Source: Lentisalinibacter orientalis (GTDB lineage: Bacteria; Pseudomonadota; Gammaproteobacteria; Steroidobacterales; Woeseiaceae). Taken from it: a stretch of DNA of 64,000 bases. The stretch is from the NCBI RefSeq assembly GCF_040706535.1, contig NZ_JAPDRJ010000005.1:248001-312000 (forward strand), given 5' to 3'. Position 1 is the first letter of the stretch, and each line of letters begins with the position of its first letter. The notes below the pieces were generated by a model, which was given only the letters and a program-made list of their open reading frames with translations, was not told where the DNA came from and ran no database searches. This document shows, piece by piece, positions 53,690 to 62,100 of this stretch. The position numbers and the translations under genes are program-made.

Positions 53690-54610
53690 ATGGCCGAGCA
53701 GAGCAGCGACGTCGTATTCGAGTCCAGCGTGACCGGGCTGGAGCTGATCGGCCGGGGCAAGGTCCGCGACCTGTGGGCGGTGGACGACGACCATCTGCTG
53801 ATCGTCGCCACCGACCGGCTGTCGGCCTACGACGTCGTGCTGCCGGACCCGATCCCGGGCAAGGGCGGCATCCTCACCCGCATCTCCCGGTTCTGGTTCG
53901 CGCGCACGGCGGGCATCGTTCCGAATCATCTGAGCGACCTGCCGCTGGAGGCCGTCATCACCGATCCTGCCGAGCGTGCGCTGCTCGGCGAGCGCAGCAT
54001 GGTCGTGCGGCGGCTGCAGCCACTGCCGATGGAGGCCGTGGTCCGCGGTTACCTGATCGGCTCCGGCTGGCGTGACTACCGGGCGAGCGGCGCCGTGTGC
54101 GGCATCCGGCTGCCGCCGGCCCTGCCCCAGGCCGCGCGGCTGGACGAGCCCCTGTTCACGCCGGCCACCAAGGCCGCCGTCGGCGATCACGACGAGAACA
54201 TCAGCTTCGACACGCTAACGCAGATCATCGGACGGGAGCGGGCGATGCAGGTCCGCGAGCTGTCCCTGCGCATCTACACCGAATGCGCGGACTACGCCCG
54301 GCAGCGGGGCATCATCATCGCCGACACGAAGTTCGAGTTCGGCGTGGACGAGACCGGTACCCTCTACCTGATAGACGAGGTGCTCACGCCCGACTCATCC
54401 CGATTCTGGCCGGCGGCGTCCTGGCGCACCGGCGCGAGCCCGCCGAGTTTCGACAAGCAGTTCGTCCGCGACTACCTCGATACCCTGGACTGGGACAAGC
54501 GCGCACCCGGTCCGCGTCTGCCGGCGGAGGTCATCGCCCGCACGCGGGAGAAATACCTCCGCGCTCTGGAGTTGCTCACCGGCGAGACCGTTCCGACCAG
54601 CCGCGGATGA
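53690..54610 (+). CDS. purC: Phosphoribosylaminoimidazole-succinocarboxamide synthase
   Basis: PurC ligates aspartate to CAIR in purine synthesis. The 306-residue protein has GRGKVRDLWAVDDDHLLIVATDRLSAYDVVLPD at the N-terminus and the signature EFGVDETGTLYLIDEVLTPDSSRFWP. It is the longer type, like the yeast enzyme, rather than the 237-residue E. coli form. Its last 35 bp overlap the convergent BtuF-like gene. purE and purK lie 4 kb downstream. Confidence 0.96.
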   Translation: MAEQSSDVVFESSVTGLELIGRGKVRDLWAVDDDHLLIVATDRLSAYDVVLPDPIPGKGGILTRISRFWFARTAGIVPNHLSDLPLEAVITDPAERALLGERSMVVRRLQPLPMEAVVRGYLIGSGWRDYRASGAVCGIRLPPALPQAARLDEPLFTPATKAAVGDHDENISFDTLTQIIGRERAMQVRELSLRIYTECADYARQRGIIIADTKFEFGVDETGTLYLIDEVLTPDSSRFWPAASWRTGASPPSFDKQFVRDYLDTLDWDKRAPGPRLPAEVIARTREKYLRALELLTGETVPTSRG

Positions 54611-55379
54611 TGGCGGCGATCTCGCGCACGCCGTCAGTCAGCGCCGCCGGACCCGGCTGCAGTATCTGCGCCGACTTCACCTCGTAGAGGTCGCCATGGC
54701 GCACCGCGGGCACCGCGTCCCAGCCCGGGCGCTCCGCCACCCGCTCGGGGCGGAACTTCTTGCCGCACCAGGAACCGATCACGATGTCGGGGGCAGCGTC
54801 GATGATGGGGGCGTCGTCGGCGAAGATGCGGTTCTTCGCCAGCGGCTCGTCCGCCATCGCCGGGAAGCAGTCCTCGCCACCGGCAATGCGGATCAGCTCG
54901 GCCACCCAGCGTATGCCGGTGATGCGCGGCTCGTCCCATTCCTCGAAGTAGACGCGGGGCCGATGCTCCAGCGCGGCGGCGCCGGCGCGGATGGACTCCA
55001 GGCCCGCCTCCAGTTCCCCGGCATAGGCCCGGGCCCGGGATTCGCAGCCGACCATGCCGCCGAGCACCCGGATCATCTGCAGGATCTCCGTCACCGAGCG
55101 ATGATTGAACACGTGCACCGGCACGCCGCGCCGGATCAGCTCGGCCGCGATGTCGGCCTGCAAGTCGGAGAAGCCCAGCACCAGGTCCGGCTCGAGCGCC
55201 ATGATGCGGTCGATCTTCGCGCTGGTGAACGCGGAGACCTTCGGCTTCTCGCGCCGCGCGCGCGGCGGCCGCACCGTGAATCCGGAGATGCCGACGATGC
55301 GGTCCTCCTCGCCGAGCGCATACAGCGTCTCGGTGGTCTCCTCGGTCATGCAGATGATGCGGTTGGGATAGTCGTTCAT
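54576..55379 (-). CDS. BtuF-like cobalamin-binding family protein without signal peptide
   Basis: A 267-residue protein with the fold of class III ABC solute-binding proteins: RIICMTEETTETLYALGEEDRIVGIS at the N-terminus and DLVLGFSDLQADIAAELIRRGVPVHVF after. It resembles BtuF and related cobalamin- or iron-siderophore-binding proteins, but the ATG at 55379 gives no signal peptide, and the upstream extension is hydrophilic. No transporter genes are nearby. A cytoplasmic corrinoid-binding role is possible, ligand unproven. It overlaps purC by 35 bp, tail to tail. Confidence 0.8.
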   Translation of the reverse strand: MNDYPNRIICMTEETTETLYALGEEDRIVGISGFTVRPPRARREKPKVSAFTSAKIDRIMALEPDLVLGFSDLQADIAAELIRRGVPVHVFNHRSVTEILQMIRVLGGMVGCESRARAYAGELEAGLESIRAGAAALEHRPRVYFEEWDEPRITGIRWVAELIRIAGGEDCFPAMADEPLAKNRIFADDAPIIDAAPDIVIGSWCGKKFRPERVAERPGWDAVPAVRHGDLYEVKSAQILQPGPAALTDGVREIAAIIRGWSERSRR

Positions 55380-55514
55380 GCGCAGGCCCTTCGTCCGCCC
55401 GTCTCGCTCGTGCCCATTCGAATCCACTCGTCTCTATTCGTGCCGCAGACTCGGGCGCAGGGGGCTAATGTACAATCGGCGACGGCCCGTGCCAAAGAAG
55501 GCGACACCGCACCC

Positions 55515-56849
55515 ATGCTGGATTCCCTGATCCGTTACCTGCAGCGATTCCTGTGGAGCCCGCAGTTCTCCGGTCTCCCGCCCGTGCCGGCCTTCGGCAT
55601 CGCTTTCCTGCGCTATGTCTGGGCCATCGTCCGCGATCTGATGAGCGGACAGCTGACGATGCGGGCCATGAGTCTGGTCTACACCACCCTTCTCTCCATC
55701 GTGCCGCTGCTCGCGTTCAGCTTCTCGGTGCTGAAGGGATTCGGCATCCACCGGGAACTCGAGCCCCAGCTGACCGAATTCCTCGCGCCGCTCGGCAGCC
55801 AGGGGGAGCGGATCGTCACCACCCTGATGAACCTCGTCAACGACGTGGACGGCGGTGTGCTCGGCGGCGTCAGCCTCGCGTTCTTCATCTACACCGCCTT
55901 CTCGATGGTGCAGAAGATCGAGGAGAGCGTGAACTACGTCTGGCACGTCAGCAACCCGCGCAGCATAACGCGGCGCTTCACGGAGTATTTCAGCGTGCTG
56001 CTGATGGGGCCGGTCGTGCTGGTGGTCGCCCTCGGCATCATCGCCTCCATCCGCAACAACGCGCTCGCCGAACGGCTGATCGAGATCGAGCCCTTCGGCA
56101 CGGCCATCGTCGCGGCAGGCCAACTCACGCCCTATCTGCTCGCCATTCTGGCCCTGACCGTCCTGTACAAGCTGATCCCGAATACCCGGGTGAAGTTCCG
56201 CGCAGCGTTCGTCGGCGGGCTGACCGCCGGCATCCTGTGGGCGACCACGAGCGCCGTGTTTGCCAGCGTGTTCGTGGGCGCCGGAGGCCGAATCCAGGTG
56301 GTGTACGCCAGTTTCGCCATCGCCATCCTCGCACTCATGTGGCTGTATCTGAACTGGCTCATCCTGCTGCTCGGCGCCCAGATCGCGTTCTATAACCAGA
56401 ATCCGGGCTTCCTGCGCCTGGGCCACCGGGAGACCCGGCTCGCGAACAGCCTGCGCGAGCGGCTGGCGCTGAACGTCATGTATCTGGTGGGGGCCGCCTT
56501 CCGCGGCGGGTCCGGTTGCCGGACGGTGCGCGAGCTGGCGAAGGAGCTGGCGATCCCGGGCATCGTCATCTCCCAGGTCGTCACGAATCTGGAGGACGCG
56601 GGCCTCATCACCAGCACCGAGCAGGAACGGCTGGTGCCCGCCCGGGAGCCTGCGCGCATCGGACTGCAGGACATCCTGGACGCGGTGCGCGAGGGCGGCG
56701 ACACCGGCTCCTGGCGGCCGCCGTCGTGGACGCCCGCCATCGCGGACCTGGGCGAGCGGATCGACGAAGCGCTGGAGGCCGTGGTGGACGAACGGACCCT
56801 GAGCGATCTCCTGGATCAGCTCGAAGACCGCAATAGCCAGGCCGGGTGA
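55515..56849 (+). CDS. YihY/BrkB family inner-membrane protein with C-terminal winged-helix-like domain
   Basis: A 444-residue protein with about six membrane segments (residues about 30-300) bearing the family motifs RAMSLVYTTLLSIVPLLAFSFSVLKGFG and YASFAIAILALMWLYLNWLILLLGAQIAFY. The remaining 140 residues are cytoplasmic and include a winged-helix-like stretch (RTVRELAKELAIPGIVISQVVTNLEDAGLI). Some homologues were once called RNase BN; that activity belongs to another protein, so transport or membrane function is more likely. A TACAAT about 45 nt before the ATG may be its -10 box. Confidence 0.9.
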   Translation: MLDSLIRYLQRFLWSPQFSGLPPVPAFGIAFLRYVWAIVRDLMSGQLTMRAMSLVYTTLLSIVPLLAFSFSVLKGFGIHRELEPQLTEFLAPLGSQGERIVTTLMNLVNDVDGGVLGGVSLAFFIYTAFSMVQKIEESVNYVWHVSNPRSITRRFTEYFSVLLMGPVVLVVALGIIASIRNNALAERLIEIEPFGTAIVAAGQLTPYLLAILALTVLYKLIPNTRVKFRAAFVGGLTAGILWATTSAVFASVFVGAGGRIQVVYASFAIAILALMWLYLNWLILLLGAQIAFYNQNPGFLRLGHRETRLANSLRERLALNVMYLVGAAFRGGSGCRTVRELAKELAIPGIVISQVVTNLEDAGLITSTEQERLVPAREPARIGLQDILDAVREGGDTGSWRPPSWTPAIADLGERIDEALEAVVDERTLSDLLDQLEDRNSQAG

Positions 56850-56898
56850 CGGTCCCCGGTGCCAGAGCCTCAGGGCCGCCGGAAAAGGCCGGGCGCGT

Positions 56899-58245
56899 TC
56901 AGTTGCCGGCGACGGTCATTTCGGCGACGAGCACCGAGCCGCAGCGGATGACGCCCCTCAGATCCTGGTCCCGGCCCACCGCGACGATGTTCCGGTACAG
57001 CTCGCGCAGGTTGCCCGCGATGGTGATCTCGCTGACCGGATAGGCGATCTCGCCGCCCTCCACCCAGAAACCGGCGGCGCCCCGGCTGTAATCGCCGGTG
57101 ACCGCGTTCACGCCCTGGCCCATCAGCTCGGAGACGATCAGGCCGCGGCCCATCTGCCGGGTGAGCGCCTGCAGACCGTCGGCGTTACCCTCCACCAGCA
57201 GGTTGTGCACGCCGCCGGCGTTGCCCGTGGTCTCCAGCCCCAGCCGGCGTGCCGAGTACGTGGAGAGCACGTAGCCCTGCAGCACGCCGGCGGAGACCAG
57301 ATCCCGGTCCGCGGTGGCCACCCCCTCGCGGTCGAACGGGGCGCTGCCGAAGGCGCCGGGGATGTGCGGGCGCTCGAGGATATTCAGGAAGTCGGGGAAC
57401 AGCGTCTCGCCCGCGGCATCCAGGAGGAACGACGAGCGCCGGTACTGGGCCGTGCCGCTGACGGCGCCCACGGCATGGCCGATGAAGCCCCGGGCGAGCT
57501 CCGGCGGGAACAGCACCGGGACCTTCGCCGTCGTGACCTGACGGGCACCCAGGCGCCGCAGGGTGCGCTCTGCGGCCTTCGCGCCTACGGCTTCCAGCGC
57601 CTCGAGCGCCGCCGGGTCCCGGGCGGCGGTGTAGTGGTAGTCCCGCTCCATGCCGCCGTCGTCGCCGGCCAGCACCGCACAGCTGATGCTGTGGCTGCTG
57701 CGCCGGTAGGCGCCGAAGAAGCCGTGGCTGTTGCCGTAGGCCCTGACGCCCCGGCTGGTCGCCACGGTGGCGCCCTCCGAGTTGCTGATGCGCCGGTCGC
57801 TGTCGAGCGCGGCACCCTCGCAGCGGATGGCCATCTCCCGCGCCGCCTCCGGGGAAATCTCCCAGGGATGATCCAGCGCCAGGTCGGGCGGATCCACGGC
57901 GAGCCTGGCGGGATCCGCGAGGCCGGCGCAGGGATCCTCGGCGGTGCGCCGGGCGATGGAGCAGGCCCGCTCCACCGCCTCCGTGATGGCCTCCGCGCGG
58001 AAGTCGGACGTGCTCGCGCTGCCCTTGCGGCGGTCGAAGTAGACGGTGACGCCGAAGGAGCGGTCGTTCTGATACTCCAGCGTCTCGATGTCGCGCATCC
58101 GTGCGGTCACCGAGAGGCCGAGATCGTGGCTGACCGCCGCCTCGCACTCGTCGGCGCCGGCCCGCGCCGCCGTCTCCAGCGCCTGCGACACCAGGTCGGC
58201 GAAGCGCCGCTCCTCCGCCGGGCTGATCTCCAGGGTATGACTCAT
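56899..58245 (-). CDS. pmbA: Metalloprotease PmbA (TldE)
   Basis: PmbA forms a heterodimeric protease with TldD that processes microcin B17, CcdA and some RiPP precursors. The 448-residue subunit carries no HExxxH; it has GFFGAYRRSSHSISCAVLAGDDGGMERDYHY and the C-terminal GAAGFWVEGGEIAYPVSEITIAGNL typical of PmbA. The ATG at 58245 follows AGGAG directly. TldD, the zinc-bearing subunit, is encoded 4 kb away on the same strand. A candidate promoter and palindrome precede it. Confidence 0.95.
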   Translation of the reverse strand: MSHTLEISPAEERRFADLVSQALETAARAGADECEAAVSHDLGLSVTARMRDIETLEYQNDRSFGVTVYFDRRKGSASTSDFRAEAITEAVERACSIARRTAEDPCAGLADPARLAVDPPDLALDHPWEISPEAAREMAIRCEGAALDSDRRISNSEGATVATSRGVRAYGNSHGFFGAYRRSSHSISCAVLAGDDGGMERDYHYTAARDPAALEALEAVGAKAAERTLRRLGARQVTTAKVPVLFPPELARGFIGHAVGAVSGTAQYRRSSFLLDAAGETLFPDFLNILERPHIPGAFGSAPFDREGVATADRDLVSAGVLQGYVLSTYSARRLGLETTGNAGGVHNLLVEGNADGLQALTRQMGRGLIVSELMGQGVNAVTGDYSRGAAGFWVEGGEIAYPVSEITIAGNLRELYRNIVAVGRDQDLRGVIRCGSVLVAEMTVAGN

Positions 58246-58264
58246 GGGGGCTCCTTCGCGATCC

Positions 58265-58331
58265 GGCACTGTCGTGGACTGTCGTACACGACAGTGCCGG
58301 GGATTCTAAACGGGCGCGGGGCCGGTGACGA
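58265..58331 (-). promoter_or_regulatory. pmbA promoter with palindrome at the predicted transcription start
   Basis: On the minus strand TAGAAT (58308-58303) is preceded at 17 nt by TCGTCA (4 of 6, 58331-58326). The predicted start near 58296 falls in a perfect 12-bp inverted repeat, GGCACTGTCGTG (58265-58276) with CACGACAGTGCC (58287-58298), around a 10-nt loop that repeats GACTGTCGT. It may be a repressor operator or a 5' leader hairpin. Confidence 0.5.
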
Positions 58332-58400
58332 GGCGGCACGCTCCCCACCCCGGGTCACCGCTCGCCCCTGGTCGCGATACAACCGGCGCGTCCGCCCCTG

Positions 58401-58406
58401 TAGAAT
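58401..58406 (+). promoter_or_regulatory. Candidate -10 box of purE-purK (leaderless start)
   Basis: TAGAAT lies exactly 6 nt before the purE ATG. A convincing -35 is not seen (best TACAAC, weak). As for ridA and coq7, the predicted transcript would begin at the start codon. Confidence 0.35.
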
Positions 58407-58412
58407 GCCGCC

Positions 58413-58919
58413 ATGGACGTGAAGGTCGGCATCATCATGGGTTCGGTCTCCGACTGGGACACCATGGCCCACGCGAGCGAGACACTGCACGAGCTCGGCA
58501 TCCCCCACGAGACCCGGGTGGTCTCTGCACACCGCACCCCGGACCTGCTGTTCGAGTACTGCGAGACGGCGGCCGGCCGGGGCCTCGGCGTGATCATCGC
58601 CGGTGCCGGCGGCGCGGCCCACCTGCCCGGCATGGCCGCCGCAAAGACGCCGCTGCCGGTGCTGGGCGTGCCGGTGCAGTCGAAGGCACTCTCGGGCATG
58701 GACTCGCTGCTCTCCATCGTGCAGATGCCCGCGGGCATCCCGGTGGGTACGCTCGCCATCGGCAAGGCCGGCGCCGTAAACGCCGCTCTGCTCGCGGCGG
58801 CCATCCTCGCTGTCGGCGACGCGGACATCCGCCGTGCGCTGGAGGACTACCGCCGGCAGCAGACCGAGAAGGTGCTCGCGCGTCCCGACCCGGCTGCCGA
58901 CGACCCGGCCGCAGTCTGA
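58413..58919 (+). CDS. purE: N5-carboxyaminoimidazole ribonucleotide mutase
   Basis: PurE class I shifts the carboxylate of N5-CAIR to CAIR. The 168-residue protein has VGIIMGSVSDWDTM, the active-site His in VVSAHRTPD and the GAGGAAHLPGMAAA loop. It is paired with purK 5 nt downstream, as expected for the class I enzyme. Confidence 0.97.
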   Translation: MDVKVGIIMGSVSDWDTMAHASETLHELGIPHETRVVSAHRTPDLLFEYCETAAGRGLGVIIAGAGGAAHLPGMAAAKTPLPVLGVPVQSKALSGMDSLLSIVQMPAGIPVGTLAIGKAGAVNAALLAAAILAVGDADIRRALEDYRRQQTEKVLARPDPAADDPAAV

Positions 58920-58924
58920 CCGTC

Positions 58925-60031
58925 ATGCGCGTCGGAGTGGTCGGCGGGGGACAGCTGGGCCGCATGCTCGGCCTGGCGGGCCTGCCGCTGGGACTGGAAT
59001 TCGTGTTCCTCGACCCTGCGCCCGAAGCGCCCGCCGCGGCGGTGGGCGAGCACATCGCCGCCGACTTCGACGAGCAGGACGCCATCGCCGAGCTGGCAGC
59101 CCGGTGCGACGTCGTCACCTACGAATTCGAGAACGTGGACGTGGACTCCCTCGCTACTGCGGCCGGCGACACGCCCGTGTACCCGCCGCCCGGGGCGCTC
59201 GCCACCGCGCAGGACCGGCGCAACGAGAAGCTGGCGTTCGAGGCGGCCGGCATCCCGGTGGCGCCCTGGCGGACGGTCGACAGCCGGGAGGAGCTGGAGG
59301 CCGCGTGCAGCGCCATCGGCCTGCCCCTCATCGTGAAGACCCGGCGCCTCGGCTACGACGGCAAGGGCCAGCGTCGCATTCTGCGCGAAGCCGACATACC
59401 GGCGGCCTGGGAGGCACTGGCCGGCGTGCCGCTGCTGGCCGAGCGGCTGGTCCCCTTCGACCGGGAGGTCTCCGTCATCGGCAGCCGCGGCGCAGACGGG
59501 ACACTCGCCTGCTACCCCCTGACGGAGAACGTCCACCGGGACGGCATCCTGCACACCTCCTCGGCTCCCGCGGCGGACGCCGGGCTGCAGACACTGGCCG
59601 AGACTCATCTCCGGTCGCTGGTCGATCGGCTCGACTACCGCGGCACCATCGCCGTCGAGTTCTTCGTCGCCGGAGGGCGTCTGCTGGGCAACGAGTTCGC
59701 CCCGCGGGTCCATAATTCCGGCCACTGGACCATCGAGGGCGCCGCCTGCAGCCAGTTCGAGAACCACCTGCGGGCGATCTGCGGACTGCCGGCCGGCGAC
59801 TGCCGCGTGCGGGGCCATGCCGGCATGCTGAACCTGATCGGCGCGATGCCGGCGGCCGCCGGCATCCTGGCGGTGCCCGACGCCCACCTGCACGACTACG
59901 GCAAGTCCCCGCGCCCCGGGAGGAAACTGGGCCACGTCACGGTCGTCGCCGACGCGCCGGAGGAGCGGGACCGGCGCCTGGCGCGGCTGGAGGCGCTGGT
60001 CGCTGCCGGGACTGAGAACCGTTCCCTGTAA
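58925..60031 (+). CDS. purK: 5-(carboxyamino)imidazole ribonucleotide synthase
   Basis: PurK is an ATP-grasp ligase that makes N5-CAIR from AIR and bicarbonate. The 368-residue protein begins MRVGVVGGGQLGRMLGLAG, continues VTYEFENVD, VKTRRLGYDGKGQ and NEFAPRVHNSGHWTIEGA. The ATG at 58925 gives the standard start; longer in-frame sequence lies inside purE. Together with purE it channels the unstable N5-CAIR intermediate. Confidence 0.97.
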   Translation: MRVGVVGGGQLGRMLGLAGLPLGLEFVFLDPAPEAPAAAVGEHIAADFDEQDAIAELAARCDVVTYEFENVDVDSLATAAGDTPVYPPPGALATAQDRRNEKLAFEAAGIPVAPWRTVDSREELEAACSAIGLPLIVKTRRLGYDGKGQRRILREADIPAAWEALAGVPLLAERLVPFDREVSVIGSRGADGTLACYPLTENVHRDGILHTSSAPAADAGLQTLAETHLRSLVDRLDYRGTIAVEFFVAGGRLLGNEFAPRVHNSGHWTIEGAACSQFENHLRAICGLPAGDCRVRGHAGMLNLIGAMPAAAGILAVPDAHLHDYGKSPRPGRKLGHVTVVADAPEERDRRLARLEALVAAGTENRSL

Positions 60032-60100
60032 GAGCGCCTGCTTTTGGTGTTAATGTTTAAGGTTGTTCCGGGGTAAGCCCGGAGGATCGACCGGCAGACC

Positions 60101-61417
60101 ATGTCCTATCTCGAGCACTTCAAACTCGCCGAACAGCCCTTCCGGCTCACCCCGGACCCGGCCTTCGTCTACTGGAGCAAGCAGCACGCTCGCGCCAAGG
60201 CGTACATGGAGTCGACCATCTGGCTCGCCGACGGGTTCGTGGTCATCACCGGCGAGATCGGCTCGGGCAAGACCACCCTCATACAGTCGTTCCTGAACGA
60301 GCTGGGCGACGACGTCGTCTACGCCATGGTGTCGCAGACCCAGCTCTCGCCGAGCCAGTTCCTGCAGGCCGTGCTGGCGGAGTTCGGCTTCAAGCCGTTC
60401 CAGGCCCGCAAGGCCGAACTGCTGGACATGCTGAATATGTTCCTCGTCGAGCAGTACGGCGAGGGCAAGAAGGTGGTGCTGATCATCGACGAGGCGCAGA
60501 ACCTCAGCCCGAAGGTGCTCGAGGAGATCCGGCTCCTGTCGGGCATCGAGACCCACAAGGAGAAGGTGCTGCGCATCATCCTGGCCGGCCAGCCGGAGCT
60601 GAAGGACAAGATCGAGTCGCCGCGGCTGAAGCAGCTCACCCAGCGGGTGCGCCTGCGCTTCCATCTCGGCCCGCTCACCAACCGGGAGATGCGCGAGTAC
60701 ATCGGCCATCGGCTGAAGGTGGCCGGCGCGGACGCAGAAGAAATCTTCGCCGAGGATTGCCTCGACCTCATCTATCGCCGCACCGGCGGAGTGCCCCGAC
60801 TGATCAACACGCTGTGCGACACGGCGATGCTGTGCGCTTTCGCCGAGGAGCAGACGCTCATCACGCCGGAGATCATCGAGACGGCGCTGGAGGAGCTCGC
60901 CTGGGAGGTCGAGGCCCCGGCGGCCGAGCCCACCGAACATGCCGAACCCGGCAACACGGGGCAGATCCTGCGCCCCGTCTCACTGGACCCGCGGGATACC
61001 GGCGAGATGACGCTGGCGCGCATCGACGTGCGCCTGCAGGGCAAGGTGGTGGAGACTCACAACCTCGAGGTGGGGCGCACGGTGATCGGACGCACGCCGG
61101 ACAACGAGATCCGCATCGACAGCAAGTACGTTAGCCGGCACCACTGCCAGATCGTGAGCGACCTGGAGCGCTCGGTGCTCGAGGACCTCAACAGCACCAA
61201 CGGCGTGTTCCTCGGCAAACACCGCATCAAGAAGAAAAGCCTCGAGGACGGCGACGTCATCGTCCTCGGCAAGCACGAACTCGTCTACACCGACCTGCGC
61301 GACGCGGAGCTCGAGGAGGACGAGGAAGCGGACGAGGACGAGCTGGCCGAAGCCGCCGAAGAGGCGGAAGACGAGGACGATGACGACGAAGAGGACGAGG
61401 ACCTCTACGCCACCTGA
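60101..61417 (+). CDS. ExeA/GspA-type AAA ATPase fused to an FHA domain
   Basis: A 438-residue protein. Residues 1-265 are an ExeA-like AAA+ ATPase: SYLEHFKLAEQPFRLTPDP, Walker A GEIGSGKTT (51-59), Walker B VVLIIDEAQN (125-134) and a sensor/lid helix region (RTGGVPRLINTLCD). Residues about 320-396 are an FHA domain with the phosphothreonine-binding Arg330, Ser344, His347 and Asn366 all present. The last 38 residues are almost entirely Asp/Glu. ExeA-like ATPases usually have peptidoglycan-binding C-termini serving type II secretion; replacement by FHA suggests phospho-signal-controlled function. No secretion or kinase gene is adjacent. Confidence 0.88.
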   Translation: MSYLEHFKLAEQPFRLTPDPAFVYWSKQHARAKAYMESTIWLADGFVVITGEIGSGKTTLIQSFLNELGDDVVYAMVSQTQLSPSQFLQAVLAEFGFKPFQARKAELLDMLNMFLVEQYGEGKKVVLIIDEAQNLSPKVLEEIRLLSGIETHKEKVLRIILAGQPELKDKIESPRLKQLTQRVRLRFHLGPLTNREMREYIGHRLKVAGADAEEIFAEDCLDLIYRRTGGVPRLINTLCDTAMLCAFAEEQTLITPEIIETALEELAWEVEAPAAEPTEHAEPGNTGQILRPVSLDPRDTGEMTLARIDVRLQGKVVETHNLEVGRTVIGRTPDNEIRIDSKYVSRHHCQIVSDLERSVLEDLNSTNGVFLGKHRIKKKSLEDGDVIVLGKHELVYTDLRDAELEEDEEADEDELAEAAEEAEDEDDDDEEDEDLYAT

Positions 61418-61420
61418 TCC

Positions 61421-61645
61421 CTACTCGGGTACGTCGCTCTCCCGCTCGCGCTCCATGCGCCGCTGCCGGTGGTCCCGGCGCTTCAGCAGCACGACGATGC
61501 CGCCCAGCAGCGAGAACATGCCCACCACGAAACAGATGGAAGGCCAGTACCAGTAGTCGAGGTACAGCGACGCCGCCAGCGCGATACAGCCGGCCAGCAG
61601 GTAGAAGTACGGGACCACCTCGTAGATCGGTTTAGAAAGCCACAT
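61421..61645 (-). CDS. Small membrane protein, two predicted TM helices
   Basis: A 74-residue unrecognised protein with two hydrophobic segments (VVPYFYLLAGCIALAASLYL and WPSICFVVGMFSLLGGIVVLL) followed by a highly charged tail RRDHRQRRMERERESDVPE. The ATG at 61645 follows GGGGGAGCG, a good Shine-Dalgarno. It is tail to tail with the AAA-FHA gene, 3 nt apart. Similar short membrane proteins are common next to diverse genes; no function is proposed. Confidence 0.65.
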   Translation of the reverse strand: MWLSKPIYEVVPYFYLLAGCIALAASLYLDYWYWPSICFVVGMFSLLGGIVVLLKRRDHRQRRMERERESDVPE

Positions 61646-61818
61646 CGCTCCCCCTGAGCTCGACGACGGTCCCCGGTGACGGGCGTCCGTGCTGGTCGGA
61701 CCCATCTAATTAATGCAGCGCGGGGACCGCGTCAAGCGCAGGATGCCCGGGGAGCGGGCCGGAAACGATACGGAAACGGTCGGGAAACGGTCCGGAGACG
61801 GGCCGCGGAGCCGGCGTC

Positions 61819-61989
61819 TCAGTCCTTGCCGCCGCGGAACAGGCGCAGCAGACGCGCGCCCAGGGACTCGCCGAAACTGTCGATATTCATGTCACGCGGG
61901 GCCTCCATGGGCCGCTCGCGCAGGCTTCTGGCGAATTCCAGTGCGGCCGGATCCAGCTCGGATTCCGTATAGGTGCGTTCGAAGTCCAT
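61819..61989 (-). CDS. Small hypothetical protein, 56 residues
   Basis: A short unrecognised acidic-then-basic protein (DFERTYTESELDPAALEFARSL near the start, GARLLRLFRGGKD at the end). The ATG at 61989 is preceded by AGGTGG at 8-nt spacing, which argues it is translated. A GTG 12 nt upstream is also in frame. It stands alone between the small membrane protein and tldD. The call rests on start signal and amino-acid composition only. Confidence 0.5.
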   Translation of the reverse strand: MDFERTYTESELDPAALEFARSLRERPMEAPRDMNIDSFGESLGARLLRLFRGGKD

Positions 61990-62100
61990 GATCAGTGCCA
62001 CCTTTGCTGACAGTGGCCATGGAGATTAGCCGGACGGGCAACGGATTGCAGTGACGCCTTTCACAGAGCGGGCTGCCAAGCCGGCCGCCTGCCGGCGGGT

